Notes under the pieces: generated by a model | What the model saw: the letters and a program-made list of their open reading frames with translations, nothing else | What the model was told of the DNA's origin: nothing | The model's database searches: none | Shown: positions 56,308-64,000 of the stretch, in pieces | How positions within the stretch are numbered: the stretch's first letter is position 1 | How the letters are laid out: each line of letters begins with the position of its first letter | Position numbers and translations under genes: made by a program | Assembly: GCA_022482625.1 (NCBI GenBank) | Contig: JAKVOU010000001.1 | Span: 2,652,784 to 2,716,783 of the forward strand | Source of the DNA: Spirochaetia bacterium | GTDB taxonomy: Bacteria; Spirochaetota; Spirochaetia; Sphaerochaetales; Sphaerochaetaceae | Direction of reading: 5' to 3' | Length of the DNA stretch: 64,000 bases

Positions 56308-57322
56308 TAGCTTTTGAACTTCCTCTTATAACCAATCTTGTGGGTAAGATGACGTGGGGTTGGTCAAGTGCTGTGTTTTCAACACGTTTTACCAGCATTT
56401 CAACAGCTTTCGTTGCTATTTCATCTATGGGCTGATGAACTGTCGTCAGCGGAGGAATGATCATGGATGCGGCATGGTTGTCATCAAATCCGATAACCGA
56501 AATATCATCAGGTACTCTGAATCCCAATTGCAGGAGTGCATTGATGGTGCCGAGGGCAGTTTCATCACTTTCACAGAAAAAAGCGGTAAGCTTTTTATTT
56601 TTCTTCAAGATTTCTTTTGTGTTCTTGTATCCTGAAAAAAAGGCACTTTCTCCTTCCTGCATGGAAAATAATCCAGACTGTACTTCAAGATTTGCTTCCT
56701 GCAGGGCAGTCTTATAACCATTGAATCGATCTATACCTTCCTGATAGGTATTGCCGATGATACATCCGATCTTTTTGTGTCCAAGCGATATAAGGTATGA
56801 GACAGCTGTCTTTGCACCTTGAAAATCATCAATAGTAACATAGTCATGATTGGCATGGGCTGTGAGATCGTGAGGATGTACGATGACAAATGGAGTTTCA
56901 TGTTTTGTAAGTTTTTCGATAAATTTGCTGTTTATGCCAGATATCGTATCAAGTACCAAGCCATTGATGATGCCTCCGGCACAAGCTGTCAGTATACGGT
57001 TCTGGGCTTCTGTGGCGTCAGTAGCAGTTGAGAACACATTCAGGTTGTAGCCACGCATGGTACAAGCCTTGAACGTTTCGTTTATCAGCTGGGATGTGTA
57101 GAATGAATCGATTGGCCATCCTACCACAATGCCAAGGTTCATTATACGTTTGCTGTTCAGTGAACGTGCAATGAGATTAGGGGTAAAGTGAAGTTTCTCG
57201 ATTGCCTTTTCAACTTTTTCACGGGTCCCTGCAGAAACATTTGGTTCGTCATTGATTACCCGGGACACTGTCTTGAATGCGACGCCGGCTTCTTTTGCGA
57301 CATCTCTCATGGTTGTACTCAT
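56303..57322 (-). CDS. LacI-family transcriptional regulator
   Basis: ATG 57322 (MSTTMRDVAKEAGV) follows AAGGAG at seven bases; the frame is open to 57343. The 339-residue protein has the LacI HTH (VAKEAGVAFKTVSRVINDEP) and hinge helix, then a periplasmic-binding-protein-like sensor domain. It heads the operon lacI-SBP-permease-permease-GH1 and has two identical operators just upstream. The effector is probably a sugar released by the GH1 enzyme or the imported glycoside. Confidence 0.9.
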   Translation of the reverse strand: MSTTMRDVAKEAGVAFKTVSRVINDEPNVSAGTREKVEKAIEKLHFTPNLIARSLNSKRIMNLGIVVGWPIDSFYTSQLINETFKACTMRGYNLNVFSTATDATEAQNRILTACAGGIINGLVLDTISGINSKFIEKLTKHETPFVIVHPHDLTAHANHDYVTIDDFQGAKTAVSYLISLGHKKIGCIIGNTYQEGIDRFNGYKTALQEANLEVQSGLFSMQEGESAFFSGYKNTKEILKKNKKLTAFFCESDETALGTINALLQLGFRVPDDISVIGFDDNHAASMIIPPLTTVHQPIDEIATKAVEMLVKRVENTALDQPHVILPTRLVIRGSSKAI

Positions 57323-57344
57323 AGGAAGACTCCTTATCCACATA

Positions 57345-57358
57345 TGACACCGTTGTCA
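57345..57358. promoter_or_regulatory. LacI-type operator, proximal
   Basis: TGACACCGTTGTCA is a symmetric LacI-family site (TGACA-N4-TGTCA). It lies 22 bp upstream of the lacI start. The identical site at 57387 is 42 bp away, four helical turns. Confidence 0.7.
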
Positions 57359-57386
57359 ATCTGACAATTTGCATATTATTATAAAA

Positions 57387-57400
57387 TGACACCGTTGTCA
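57387..57400. promoter_or_regulatory. LacI-type operator, distal, overlapping a -35 box
   Basis: This is a second TGACACCGTTGTCA. On the minus strand it includes TTGACA, with TAATAT about 17 bp beyond, so the operator covers a likely promoter of the operon. Autorepression is expected. Confidence 0.65.
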
Positions 57401-57495
57401 ATAGGATTTTATGCATAAATTCCTACAGATAGTAATGGATGATGATTTATGAACCTTCAGACGAAAAGCTTCATTTATTTGTAGTATGATGAGGA

Positions 57496-57523
57496 TTGAC
57501 ACTATTTCTATTTCTGCTATGAT
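57496..57523 (+). promoter_or_regulatory. Promoter placed for a leaderless transcript
   Basis: A consensus TTGACA (57496-57501) and TATGAT (57518-57523) are 16 bp apart. The -10 box ends only 7 bp before ATG 57530, and no ribosome binding site is visible between. Transcription would start at or next to the A of the ATG. Confidence 0.5.
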
Positions 57524-57529
57524 ACCTTC

Positions 57530-58975
57530 ATGAATGAAAAGATAGATGAAGATTTGCTCTCTGCCGTATGCAAATCATACCGCAATACAGCATCTCTTAC
57601 AGAAACAGGAAGGCAATTGGGACTATCCTATGTAAAAGTAAGGAAGATTCTCATTACAGCAGGTGTATACCATTCTGACACCTGTGATGCCGTACTACGA
57701 CTGTATGAAGAAGGCATACCACCTTCTCAGATTGCTTTTGCACTTTCTATGACAATGAAGCAGGTAAATGCCTTTATTCCATATGAAAGAACTGCGTATA
57801 ATAGAAACACAGCAAGCAAGGACGCAAGTAAATGTGAGCTCTACAGGAAGAGGATCAAACAGGCCAAGGAACAAAGCATAGGAAAGAAGAAAGGAGGAAG
57901 AAAAGTGACCAAGCTTACCAGTACATTTGATAATAGTGAGTTTGAACCAGTACGATTACATCTTGAACTCTCAAACAGGATGACAGCCGATGAAATCGGC
58001 ATCTTGCACCAGTATGGCAATGTAAAACATGGCAAAACCATTTCCAGGGATATCCTAGTCCCCTCTGATATCACCCTGCATGCCTTACATTTCATAATAC
58101 AGAAACTCTTTGGTTGGCAGAATTCTCATCTACGGGAATTTTCTCTTCCCGATAAACTGTATGATTCCTTGACCAAGGGAACCATGGAAGGCTTTACCAG
58201 ATACGCAGGAATTCTATTCCAATACTTTGCTGATGTCGATAGACCGAACCAATACTGGGATGATATCTTCGATGAAAGGACCAGTTACCAGACATGGCTC
58301 AGAAGAAAGTATCGGGGACCATATACTTGGTACTGTGATGAAGAACGATACGATACTGTTCAAAAAGCTTTGCAGGAACTTTTTGACAAATTTCTCTCTG
58401 CCAACGTAAGGGAATCCTGGAGTTCCGATAAGATCGTAAAGACTTCGCTACTTAAAAAACTGACTATAAAAGAAGCTGGGAAAAGCATTGCATTCTATAC
58501 TGATTTCAAAGGCTTGCTGGAACGCCTTGAAGTATGTGCTCTTCTGACTTCTCCGACAGAAAAGCTCCATGACATAGAAGCCTGCCGGGGCCGCTATGAC
58601 AGGAAAGGGGATCCAATCGTATGCCCATGTACCAGAAAATTGGACTATGCCTACGATTTCGGAGATGATTGGCATGTAGCCATCACCAGACCTGATGACT
58701 ACAGTGATTTGCTCAAGGCAGGTATAGTTACCGAAGAAGCCATACAGGAAGCAACAGATACGGTCCGTACCAAGCATCTTCCAGTCTGCATAGCCTATGA
58801 CGGCTATCGTCTTGTCGATGATGTTGGCGGTATAGGTGGTTTCTTGGATCTTCTGCAGCAGAATGTCTTTTTGCATGGTACACCTTATAGTGATGACCCT
58901 GACGAAGACCTGCGAGGCTGGGCAAGGGATATGGGGTGGTCTACCCGTATGGGAAAAGCAAAGAACCTGCTCTAA
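57530..58975 (+). CDS. pRiA4b ORF-3-like protein with N-terminal HTH
   Basis: This 481-residue protein has an N-terminal double-HTH-like region (about residues 8-90: TASLTETGRQLGLSYVKVRK; GIPPSQIAFALSMTMKQVNA). A pRiA4b ORF-3 domain follows (about residues 140-450; TLHALHFIIQKLFGWQNSHL, YAYDFGDDWHVAI). That family is linked to plasmids and IS1096-type passengers and has no settled function. The promoter spacing suggests a leaderless mRNA. It is convergent with the next gene. Confidence 0.75.
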   Translation: MNEKIDEDLLSAVCKSYRNTASLTETGRQLGLSYVKVRKILITAGVYHSDTCDAVLRLYEEGIPPSQIAFALSMTMKQVNAFIPYERTAYNRNTASKDASKCELYRKRIKQAKEQSIGKKKGGRKVTKLTSTFDNSEFEPVRLHLELSNRMTADEIGILHQYGNVKHGKTISRDILVPSDITLHALHFIIQKLFGWQNSHLREFSLPDKLYDSLTKGTMEGFTRYAGILFQYFADVDRPNQYWDDIFDERTSYQTWLRRKYRGPYTWYCDEERYDTVQKALQELFDKFLSANVRESWSSDKIVKTSLLKKLTIKEAGKSIAFYTDFKGLLERLEVCALLTSPTEKLHDIEACRGRYDRKGDPIVCPCTRKLDYAYDFGDDWHVAITRPDDYSDLLKAGIVTEEAIQEATDTVRTKHLPVCIAYDGYRLVDDVGGIGGFLDLLQQNVFLHGTPYSDDPDEDLRGWARDMGWSTRMGKAKNLL

Positions 58976-59008
58976 CAACTTGTTTATTTCTTAAGTACTA
59001 TATTCCTT

Positions 59009-59058
59009 GGATAGCCACATGAAGTGTCTTATCTCTTAGGCTCTTCATGTGGCTATCC
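59009..59058. terminator. Long perfect hairpin between convergent genes
   Basis: A 16-bp perfect stem, GGATAGCCACATGAAG (59009-59024) with 59043-59058, closes an 18-nt loop. It overlaps the stop codon of the gene at 59053 and is followed on the plus strand by a T-rich stretch. It probably terminates both convergent transcripts. Confidence 0.7.
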
Positions 59059-59676
59059 AGTTTCTGGTGTTTTTATCTGATTTTTCCTACTTGTTCTATC
59101 CTTCCTGCATTTTTCCCTGATAATTGCTGCTACAGCTTCTACTGTGTATCTATCGCAGATAGCATTGATCCACTTGTTCTTTTCATCTTCATCATCCATA
59201 AAGGACTTGATCGGTTTCGGTATTATTTCCAACCCTTTGAGCGATATCACAGGGACTCCTCTTTGCTTACCTTCTTCTTTGACCATGAAGTCCTGTTCCA
59301 TGCAGTTTGTTCCGTTGATCCAGACCCAACGCGTCTTTGGATTTTCTCTGAGTGTCATATCAAGGAATACGATATTTCTTTGCACAATATCTTCATGGGC
59401 GTAACCCTTGCCTGTAATGACTAGAAGAAGTTTTTCTTTGTTTTCTTGTAAAAGGATGCTTTTCCCTTTGAGAAACAAACTGCAGTACTCAGGAGTCGAG
59501 TAAATCCCTTCGGGAGTAACATCACGATAGTCTTTGTTTTTGAACAGCCGATGGATTTCGTTCATCATCCTGCTGGTGTAATCCTTGTCAATCTGTCGGA
59601 CTGTAATGATCATACTACCGGCAGATGCCTTTTCCTGTCTTGGTACAGGAGTTACCTGTAATTGTTCAAGTTTCAT
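59053..59676 (-). CDS. Hypothetical protein, 207 residues
   Basis: No family is recognised. The protein is soluble and basic at its C-terminus (REKCRKDRTSRKNQIK). It contains an alternating hydrophobic core (KLLLVITGKGYAHEDIVQRN) and repeated charged segments. Its last codons form one arm of the hairpin at 59009-59058. The length and good coding pattern suggest a real gene. Confidence 0.55.
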   Translation of the reverse strand: MKLEQLQVTPVPRQEKASAGSMIITVRQIDKDYTSRMMNEIHRLFKNKDYRDVTPEGIYSTPEYCSLFLKGKSILLQENKEKLLLVITGKGYAHEDIVQRNIVFLDMTLRENPKTRWVWINGTNCMEQDFMVKEEGKQRGVPVISLKGLEIIPKPIKSFMDDEDEKNKWINAICDRYTVEAVAAIIREKCRKDRTSRKNQIKTPETG

Positions 59677-59818
59677 ATTTGCTACCTTTGCCTATAGGTG
59701 TTTCCTTCTTTGTCTGATGTGCTTTTATCTCTTTTCCCTTTATGGTCGAATAGCATGCCGAAAGAATTTTTTCTCTTTCAGCATGCTGTTCTCATGCAAT
59801 CAAATAACCTTCCTGCCG

Positions 59819-60271
59819 TTATTCTTCAGCTGACTTGGCAAACTGGGTAAAGGTTTGACTCCCTAAAGCAGTGGCTTTGAGGTGGTTGGTTGCCTCATCG
59901 TAGGCGAGGGTAAAGGAAGCATCACTTTCACTGGTTCCTTGGTAGTACAGACTACCGGAAACAACAGTCAGGTCATACGTACTGTCCAAGATCACTCCAC
60001 CGGCATCGTTATATGCATACATCAGCCAACTGTCATCGGTACAAGTAAGCACAATCCTTCCAAAACCATCTAGGATACCTCCATCCTGTGTACCAGTTTG
60101 CAACCAAGTCCCGACATATAGGCTCTGAGCTCTGGCCTGTTCTGCTTCTTGGTCGACCAGCGAATCAATGTTATCCGGTAGTTTGATCTCTGGATCATCC
60201 AGACATCCTTGATTCAACACACAGCATGCCAGCAATACTGCACACACTCCGATACCATGTCTTAACTTCAT
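59819..60271 (-). CDS. Putative lipoprotein
   Basis: ATG 60271 (MKLRHGIGV) follows AAGGAGG at a good distance; the frame is open to 60295. The 150-residue protein has a signal ending in LNQGC, lipidated at Cys23. The mature part is a small beta-rich domain (YVGTWLQTGTQDGG ... GSLYYQGTSESD) of lipocalin-like or DUF-type character. It is in an operon with the gene upstream (gap 20 bp). Confidence 0.7.
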   Translation of the reverse strand: MKLRHGIGVCAVLLACCVLNQGCLDDPEIKLPDNIDSLVDQEAEQARAQSLYVGTWLQTGTQDGGILDGFGRIVLTCTDDSWLMYAYNDAGGVILDSTYDLTVVSGSLYYQGTSESDASFTLAYDEATNHLKATALGSQTFTQFAKSAEE

Positions 60272-60291
60272 GGTAGACCTCCTTATATTGT

Positions 60292-60837
60292 TCACTTGCT
60301 TTGATTTTTCGGGATATAGAACACTCTGAGGTTATCTTTTCCGACGAGAGACAATGTTTCACTCAGGCCGTTCCTACTTGCAGCATGAAGCAGCTTCATC
60401 TTGTTGCCATTGGGTAAGTAGGCAACAAGGCACTTGGTTTCCTTGTCGTAAGTAGCAGATCCAGCAAAAGGCAAGGCAAGCGTATCGTCTATGAGATAAA
60501 AGTACAGTGGAAACAGCCTGAGGCCTTGGACTTCTCCATGCTTGTCTGGCAGGCCGGAGAATACCAATCGCTGGAACTCAATCCCTTCAAATTCAGCAGG
60601 TAGTTCAGCACCTGCCATCCTGTCATATTCCCAACTGCTTCCTAAGAAAGAGAGCAACAATGTCGTAGCTTCATCTTCTTCAATTTCCGGAACCGGACTC
60701 TTCCGTACACTGCAGAACAGGACATAGACGAGAAGTGTGAGAGCAGCAAGGAACAGTATGCACATGGCTATCCGCCCACGGGTCCAGAACTCCTTCTTTG
60801 AAGGGGTATTTGACCCTTCATCTTCTGTTTGTTTCAT
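60292..60837 (-). CDS. Membrane-anchored hypothetical protein
   Basis: This 181-residue protein has one transmembrane segment (about residues 24-43, MCILFLAALTLLVYVLFC) after a charged N-terminus. The remainder is an extracytoplasmic domain. No family is recognised. It is the first gene of a two-gene unit with the lipoprotein downstream. Confidence 0.6.
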   Translation of the reverse strand: MKQTEDEGSNTPSKKEFWTRGRIAMCILFLAALTLLVYVLFCSVRKSPVPEIEEDEATTLLLSFLGSSWEYDRMAGAELPAEFEGIEFQRLVFSGLPDKHGEVQGLRLFPLYFYLIDDTLALPFAGSATYDKETKCLVAYLPNGNKMKLLHAASRNGLSETLSLVGKDNLRVFYIPKNQSK

Positions 60838-61065
60838 TATCAGTTACCTCTGTTGTTATCAGCTTGCACTGGATTTGCGAAGAAATCCATCTACTTTGGC
60901 CGAAGTAGAAAAATGGCAATTAGAGTACTCTATTTGCTATTTTTTCATGCCCAGCTGGATAAAACGCCTTTTCTCGAAGTAACTGATAAGGCAAAAAAAA
61001 ACTCATAGTACGGATGTTTTCTAATCCGAAGTAACAGAACAAAAGCAACGGGAGGTTACTGTCCC

Positions 61066-61593
61066 TTATGCTGTAACAAGTGTGAGCGAAGTACCCAATG
61101 TGTACGATTCATACTTCAAGCAGAATTCCTCAATGGAAGTATCCAAGGCTGTGACCCATAGGATGAGGGTGATCATGGGAAGTTCATCTATGGAATCACG
61201 TTGTTCGTTGCGATAGATTGTCTGTGGGCTCAGACAGGCTTTCTTAGCAAGGGCAGATTGGGACAATCCTTTCTTTTTCCTTTGTTGCCGGACAAAGGTT
61301 CCGAACCTGTGTATTTCGGGATTTTTCTGGGCAAGATACTGTAACCGTTCCTGTTCCAGATTTACTGCCTTGCCGCCGGCCAGTGCGAAGAATGCATGTG
61401 GCAGTATCTGGACAGCTCGGCAGAGCTTGCGGATTGTCAGGAACTTTGGGTTCCAATTGTCTTCTGCGTAGAGAAGCGTCGTCTGTCCGATTTTTGCAAG
61501 GGCTGCAAGGTTACTGGGAGACATGGATGCAAAAGTAGACAATTCTTCGATTGCCTTGGCATAGGAAAGGGTGCCATTTTCTTGATGATGCAT
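61066..61593 (-). CDS. Double helix-turn-helix regulator (XRE-like)
   Basis: ATG 61593 (MHHQENGTLSYAK) follows AAAAAGGAAC. The protein has about 175 residues and two HTH-like halves. The N-terminal one (about residues 10-70, LAALAKIGQTTLLYAEDNWN) is weaker. The C-terminal one is a clear HTH_3 (FVRQQRKKKGLSQSALAKKA, then SPQTIYRNEQRD). A partner gene is not adjacent. It may regulate itself through the symmetric elements upstream. Confidence 0.7.
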   Translation of the reverse strand: MHHQENGTLSYAKAIEELSTFASMSPSNLAALAKIGQTTLLYAEDNWNPKFLTIRKLCRAVQILPHAFFALAGGKAVNLEQERLQYLAQKNPEIHRFGTFVRQQRKKKGLSQSALAKKACLSPQTIYRNEQRDSIDELPMITLILWVTALDTSIEEFCLKYESYTLGTSLTLVTA

Positions 61594-62192
61594 GATAGTT
61601 CCTTTTTGAGCTAGTAAGCTATATAGCAAACTATTGTAATATGGAATTTCTATTTACGCAATAACTTTTTACCATGTCACAAATTAATGACATTGCTACA
61701 CATATGTAATGTTATTTTTATATCTAAAAATGGCTTTTATTTGTTGCTATCAGATGTCAGAAGTATATATCTTTTTCACTATAGGTTCGGATTTACATTA
61801 TTGAAAATACGATAATTTATGTGTTATATATCAATCTATTTCTTTACTATTATTGAAGAAAAGTCCTCTGTAACTTGACTTGGCAATACTTACAGACAGG
61901 AGACATGGCAAGAATCTTTTTGCTTTTGCAGAGACCTTTTTTTCGGGATTACCATATTTCAAAAATGAGTTTTTCTTTGAACAAGTTCCGAGGTATCAGT
62001 TGATACTTTTTCATAGCGTCAAGAAGGATTACACATACTTACTGTGTGTTGTTACAGCTTGCAATATAGACAACAAGAAGTAAGGATACTGTACTTCATC
62101 ACAATTGCCTTGTAAGGGAATGCAACGGTTTTCTGAACATCGGTATGGGCCATATGTAAGGCTAAGAGAATATTCAATATCGGGAGGTGCGT
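61594..62192. other. AT-rich divergent intergenic region
   Basis: This 599-bp stretch separates the HTH gene from nhaC and contains no convincing gene. An inverted repeat ACATT (61690-61694) / AATGT (61708-61712) encloses the palindrome ACATATGT (61700-61707), a possible binding site of the HTH protein. Confidence 0.4.
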
Positions 62193-63779
62193 ATGGAAAC
62201 ATACGGCGTGTTTGCATTGTTGCCGCCACTTGTAGCTCTGTTGCTTTGCTTCTTGACGAAGGAAGTCATTGCATCATTGTTCTGCGGTGTACTTGTGGGA
62301 GGTCTGATGATCTGCCATGGGAACATTTTTGCTGCGGTAGCTCAGAGCTGGGATTGGTCTTCCCAGCAGTTGATGGACAAGTGGCAGGCAGAGTACTTTC
62401 TGTTCTTGTTTGTCATCGGCGGCGCTATCGGCATCATGTACAAGCTTGGCGGTGGCTATGCGCTGGTCAAGAAACTTGAGAAGCATATCAATACCAGCAA
62501 AAGGTCTGAATTCCTCATAGCTATCCTTGGCATAGTCATATTTTTTAACGAATATGCCAATACTGCCATCGTCGGTACGGCGACCAAGTCACTTTCCGAT
62601 GGAAAGCGTCTGTCCCGTGAGAAATTTGCCTACCTGCTTGATTCCACTGCTGCTCCGGTATCGGGACTGTCCCCGATTTCTGACTGGGCTGGGTTCCAGA
62701 CAAATACCATTGCAGTTTCTTTGGCTGGTATTGGTACGATCGGAGCAAGTGCGTATGCCATCTGGTTGCGTTCCATTCCGTATATGTACTATTGCTGGTT
62801 TGCCATTGCCTTGGTATTTATCATTGCGCTTACCCAGAGGAACTTCGGTCCGATGCATCTGGCTGAGTACCGTGCAAGGACAACAGGCCAGTTGCTTCGT
62901 GATGGTGCCGAACCTGCCGGAAATGTCGAGGCTGAGGTAGGCGAGATAAAAACTGACCATCTTTCAATTTGGACTTTCATCCTGCCGATAGTCGTGTTGG
63001 TTTTTCTTGCACTTTTCGGTATGTGGTGGACAGGTGGCGGTCCCAAGGCTGATTCCTTCTCTGTTGCCCTGGGAGACTCCGATACTGCCTGCGCCCTGCT
63101 GTGGGGTGCCTTCGGTATGGTTATCGTCAGTATGATCATGGGGCTTGTGCTGAAGATCATGAGCTTCAAGGAGATCATGGATACCTTCATGAGCGGAGCC
63201 AAGACAATGTTCGTCGCATTCCTGCTGATGGTATTTGCATGGGCCCTGAAGGCTTCCTGTGATGCCGTAGGAACTGCAGACTTCTGTATCAAGACCATTC
63301 TGCCTTTGGTGGATAATCTTCCTGCCATTCTTCCTGTTGCCGTCTTCATCGTCTGCATGATCCTGTCCTTCGGACTGGGTACTTCTTGGGGAACGATGGC
63401 AATCATCACACCTATTGCCCTTCCTCTTGCTCTCGCTGCTACCGGCAACCAGCTCAACTGGATTGTCTATGCGACCGTAGGTTCTGTACTCAGCGGTTCG
63501 ATATTCGGTGACCATTGTTCTCCGATATCGGATACTACGATCATATCCTCTACCTTTGCAGGCTCTGACCATATGGACCACGTAACCACACAGATTCCAT
63601 ATGCTTTGTTTGCTGCAGTTATTGCAATCATAGGCTACTTCCTGATGCTCATCGGACTACATTGGGCTATCATCCTGCCGCTTGGCATCGTAGCCTTGTA
63701 TTTTGGTACTATCTGGTTCAACAAGAGATCTGCCAAGAAGTATGGGATACCTGAAATCATGCCGGATTTCAAGGAATGA
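62193..63779 (+). CDS. nhaC: NhaC-family Na+/H+ antiporter
   Basis: ATG 62193 lies five bases after GGGAGG. The 528-residue protein has about eleven to twelve transmembrane helices. It carries FFNEYANTAIVGTATKSLSD, AAPVSGLSPISDWAGFQTN and, late, GDHCSPISDTTIISSTFAG, all conserved in the NhaC/ArsB-like ion transporters. It would exchange Na+ for protons across the inner membrane. A hairpin follows the stop. Confidence 0.9.
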   Translation: METYGVFALLPPLVALLLCFLTKEVIASLFCGVLVGGLMICHGNIFAAVAQSWDWSSQQLMDKWQAEYFLFLFVIGGAIGIMYKLGGGYALVKKLEKHINTSKRSEFLIAILGIVIFFNEYANTAIVGTATKSLSDGKRLSREKFAYLLDSTAAPVSGLSPISDWAGFQTNTIAVSLAGIGTIGASAYAIWLRSIPYMYYCWFAIALVFIIALTQRNFGPMHLAEYRARTTGQLLRDGAEPAGNVEAEVGEIKTDHLSIWTFILPIVVLVFLALFGMWWTGGGPKADSFSVALGDSDTACALLWGAFGMVIVSMIMGLVLKIMSFKEIMDTFMSGAKTMFVAFLLMVFAWALKASCDAVGTADFCIKTILPLVDNLPAILPVAVFIVCMILSFGLGTSWGTMAIITPIALPLALAATGNQLNWIVYATVGSVLSGSIFGDHCSPISDTTIISSTFAGSDHMDHVTTQIPYALFAAVIAIIGYFLMLIGLHWAIILPLGIVALYFGTIWFNKRSAKKYGIPEIMPDFKE

Positions 63780-63821
63780 CAACGTCTTTTGCCATTTGAT
63801 TGGTGTTTGTTTTGCTATGTG

Positions 63822-63851
63822 CAGTGGCATCGGAAGAGTCCGGTGCCACTG
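63822..63851 (+). terminator. Terminator-like hairpin after nhaC
   Basis: A 12-bp stem, CAGTGGCATCGG (63822-63833) with 63840-63851 (one G-T pair), closes a 6-nt loop. A T run follows about 18 bp later, so termination is likely but not textbook. Confidence 0.6.
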
Positions 63852-63892
63852 TCGCTTTATGTCATTTTTTTCTTTGATGCTAAGACTTCTGC

Positions 63893-64000
63893 TTATGAAT
63901 GAAAATTAGAGTTGCCACTCTGAAGGCAAAGGTTCCTGCCTAGCTTGCCGTGCTTGATGGCAGTTCGATACCAGGTACATTCAGTGACGATTTTTCCCAT
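63893..64000 (-). CDS. Possible C-terminal end of a gene outside the window
   Basis: The minus frame is open from the window edge to TAA at 63895-63893 and encodes 35 residues (MGKIVTECTWYRTAIKHGK, then LGRNLCLQSGNSNFHS). It could be the end of a gene that starts outside or a short chance frame. Nothing in it is recognised. Confidence 0.25.
   Translation of the reverse strand: MGKIVTECTWYRTAIKHGKLGRNLCLQSGNSNFHS

Noticed and set aside
61880-62083. 67-residue plus-strand frame before nhaC
   Set aside because: It has no ribosome binding site, its composition is not gene-like and it has no recognisable motif.

Overview
The window reads as a bacterial chromosome segment with mostly medium-GC housekeeping and regulatory genes. 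It is interrupted by a strongly AT-rich surface-polysaccharide island that has been heavily colonised by insertion sequences. The mix of genes fits a spirochaete of the Sphaerochaeta/Treponema type: lipoproteins with relaxed lipoboxes, DUF1703-type ATPases, a sugar ABC operon with a LacI regulator and a GH1 enzyme, NhaC, and RavA. No rRNA, tRNA or marker gene is present, so the assignment is tentative. No CRISPR array was seen.

Layout. (1) About 0-15.8 kb holds accessory and defence-like genes: partial RavA, a MarR regulator, a DUF1703 ATPase-nuclease, an AlbA_2/GHKL regulator, an AAA_14-DUF4143 ATPase, a compact three-gene module (TIGR04255 protein, HTH protein, frameshifted third gene), a PI-PLC-like protein with three GAGG repeats, a TOTE-type primase-helicase-PLD protein and a ZIP transporter. 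(2) About 16.4-46 kb is a polysaccharide locus. A WbpM/CapD-like 4,6-dehydratase at the left and UDP-glucose dehydrogenase plus UDP-glucuronate 4-epimerase at the right have ordinary composition. Between them lies AT-rich cargo: SDR, sugar transferase, split transketolase, two glycosyltransferases, Wzy, Wzx, a GT11 transferase, Fkp, KdsD-like isomerase and HAD phosphatase. (3) GC-rich IS debris (IS3, IS1634, IS21, IS110 types) separates these genes, and one apparently complete IS3 element sits at 42.1-43.4 kb. (4) About 46-51.4 kb holds a membrane-anchored hypothetical protein and a long glycine-rich lipoprotein gene cleanly split by an ISL3 element with an 8-bp target duplication. (5) About 52-57.4 kb is one minus-strand operon, lacI-SBP-permease-permease-GH1, with two identical palindromic operators at its head. 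(6) About 57.5-64 kb holds a pRiA4b-ORF3-like protein, small hypothetical and lipoprotein genes, a double-HTH regulator and an NhaC antiporter.

How the genes work together. Fkp, the KdsD-like isomerase and the HAD phosphatase are translationally coupled and lie beside a GT11 transferase. This suggests either fucose salvage, or de novo synthesis of GDP-D-arabinose from ribulose 5-phosphate. The dehydratase, split transketolase and SDR could make a two-carbon-branched sugar. Wzy, Wzx and the WcaJ-like transferase make this a Wzx/Wzy-dependent pathway. The GH1 enzyme of the sugar operon has glutamine in place of the catalytic acid/base glutamate, as plant myrosinases do, while keeping the nucleophile.
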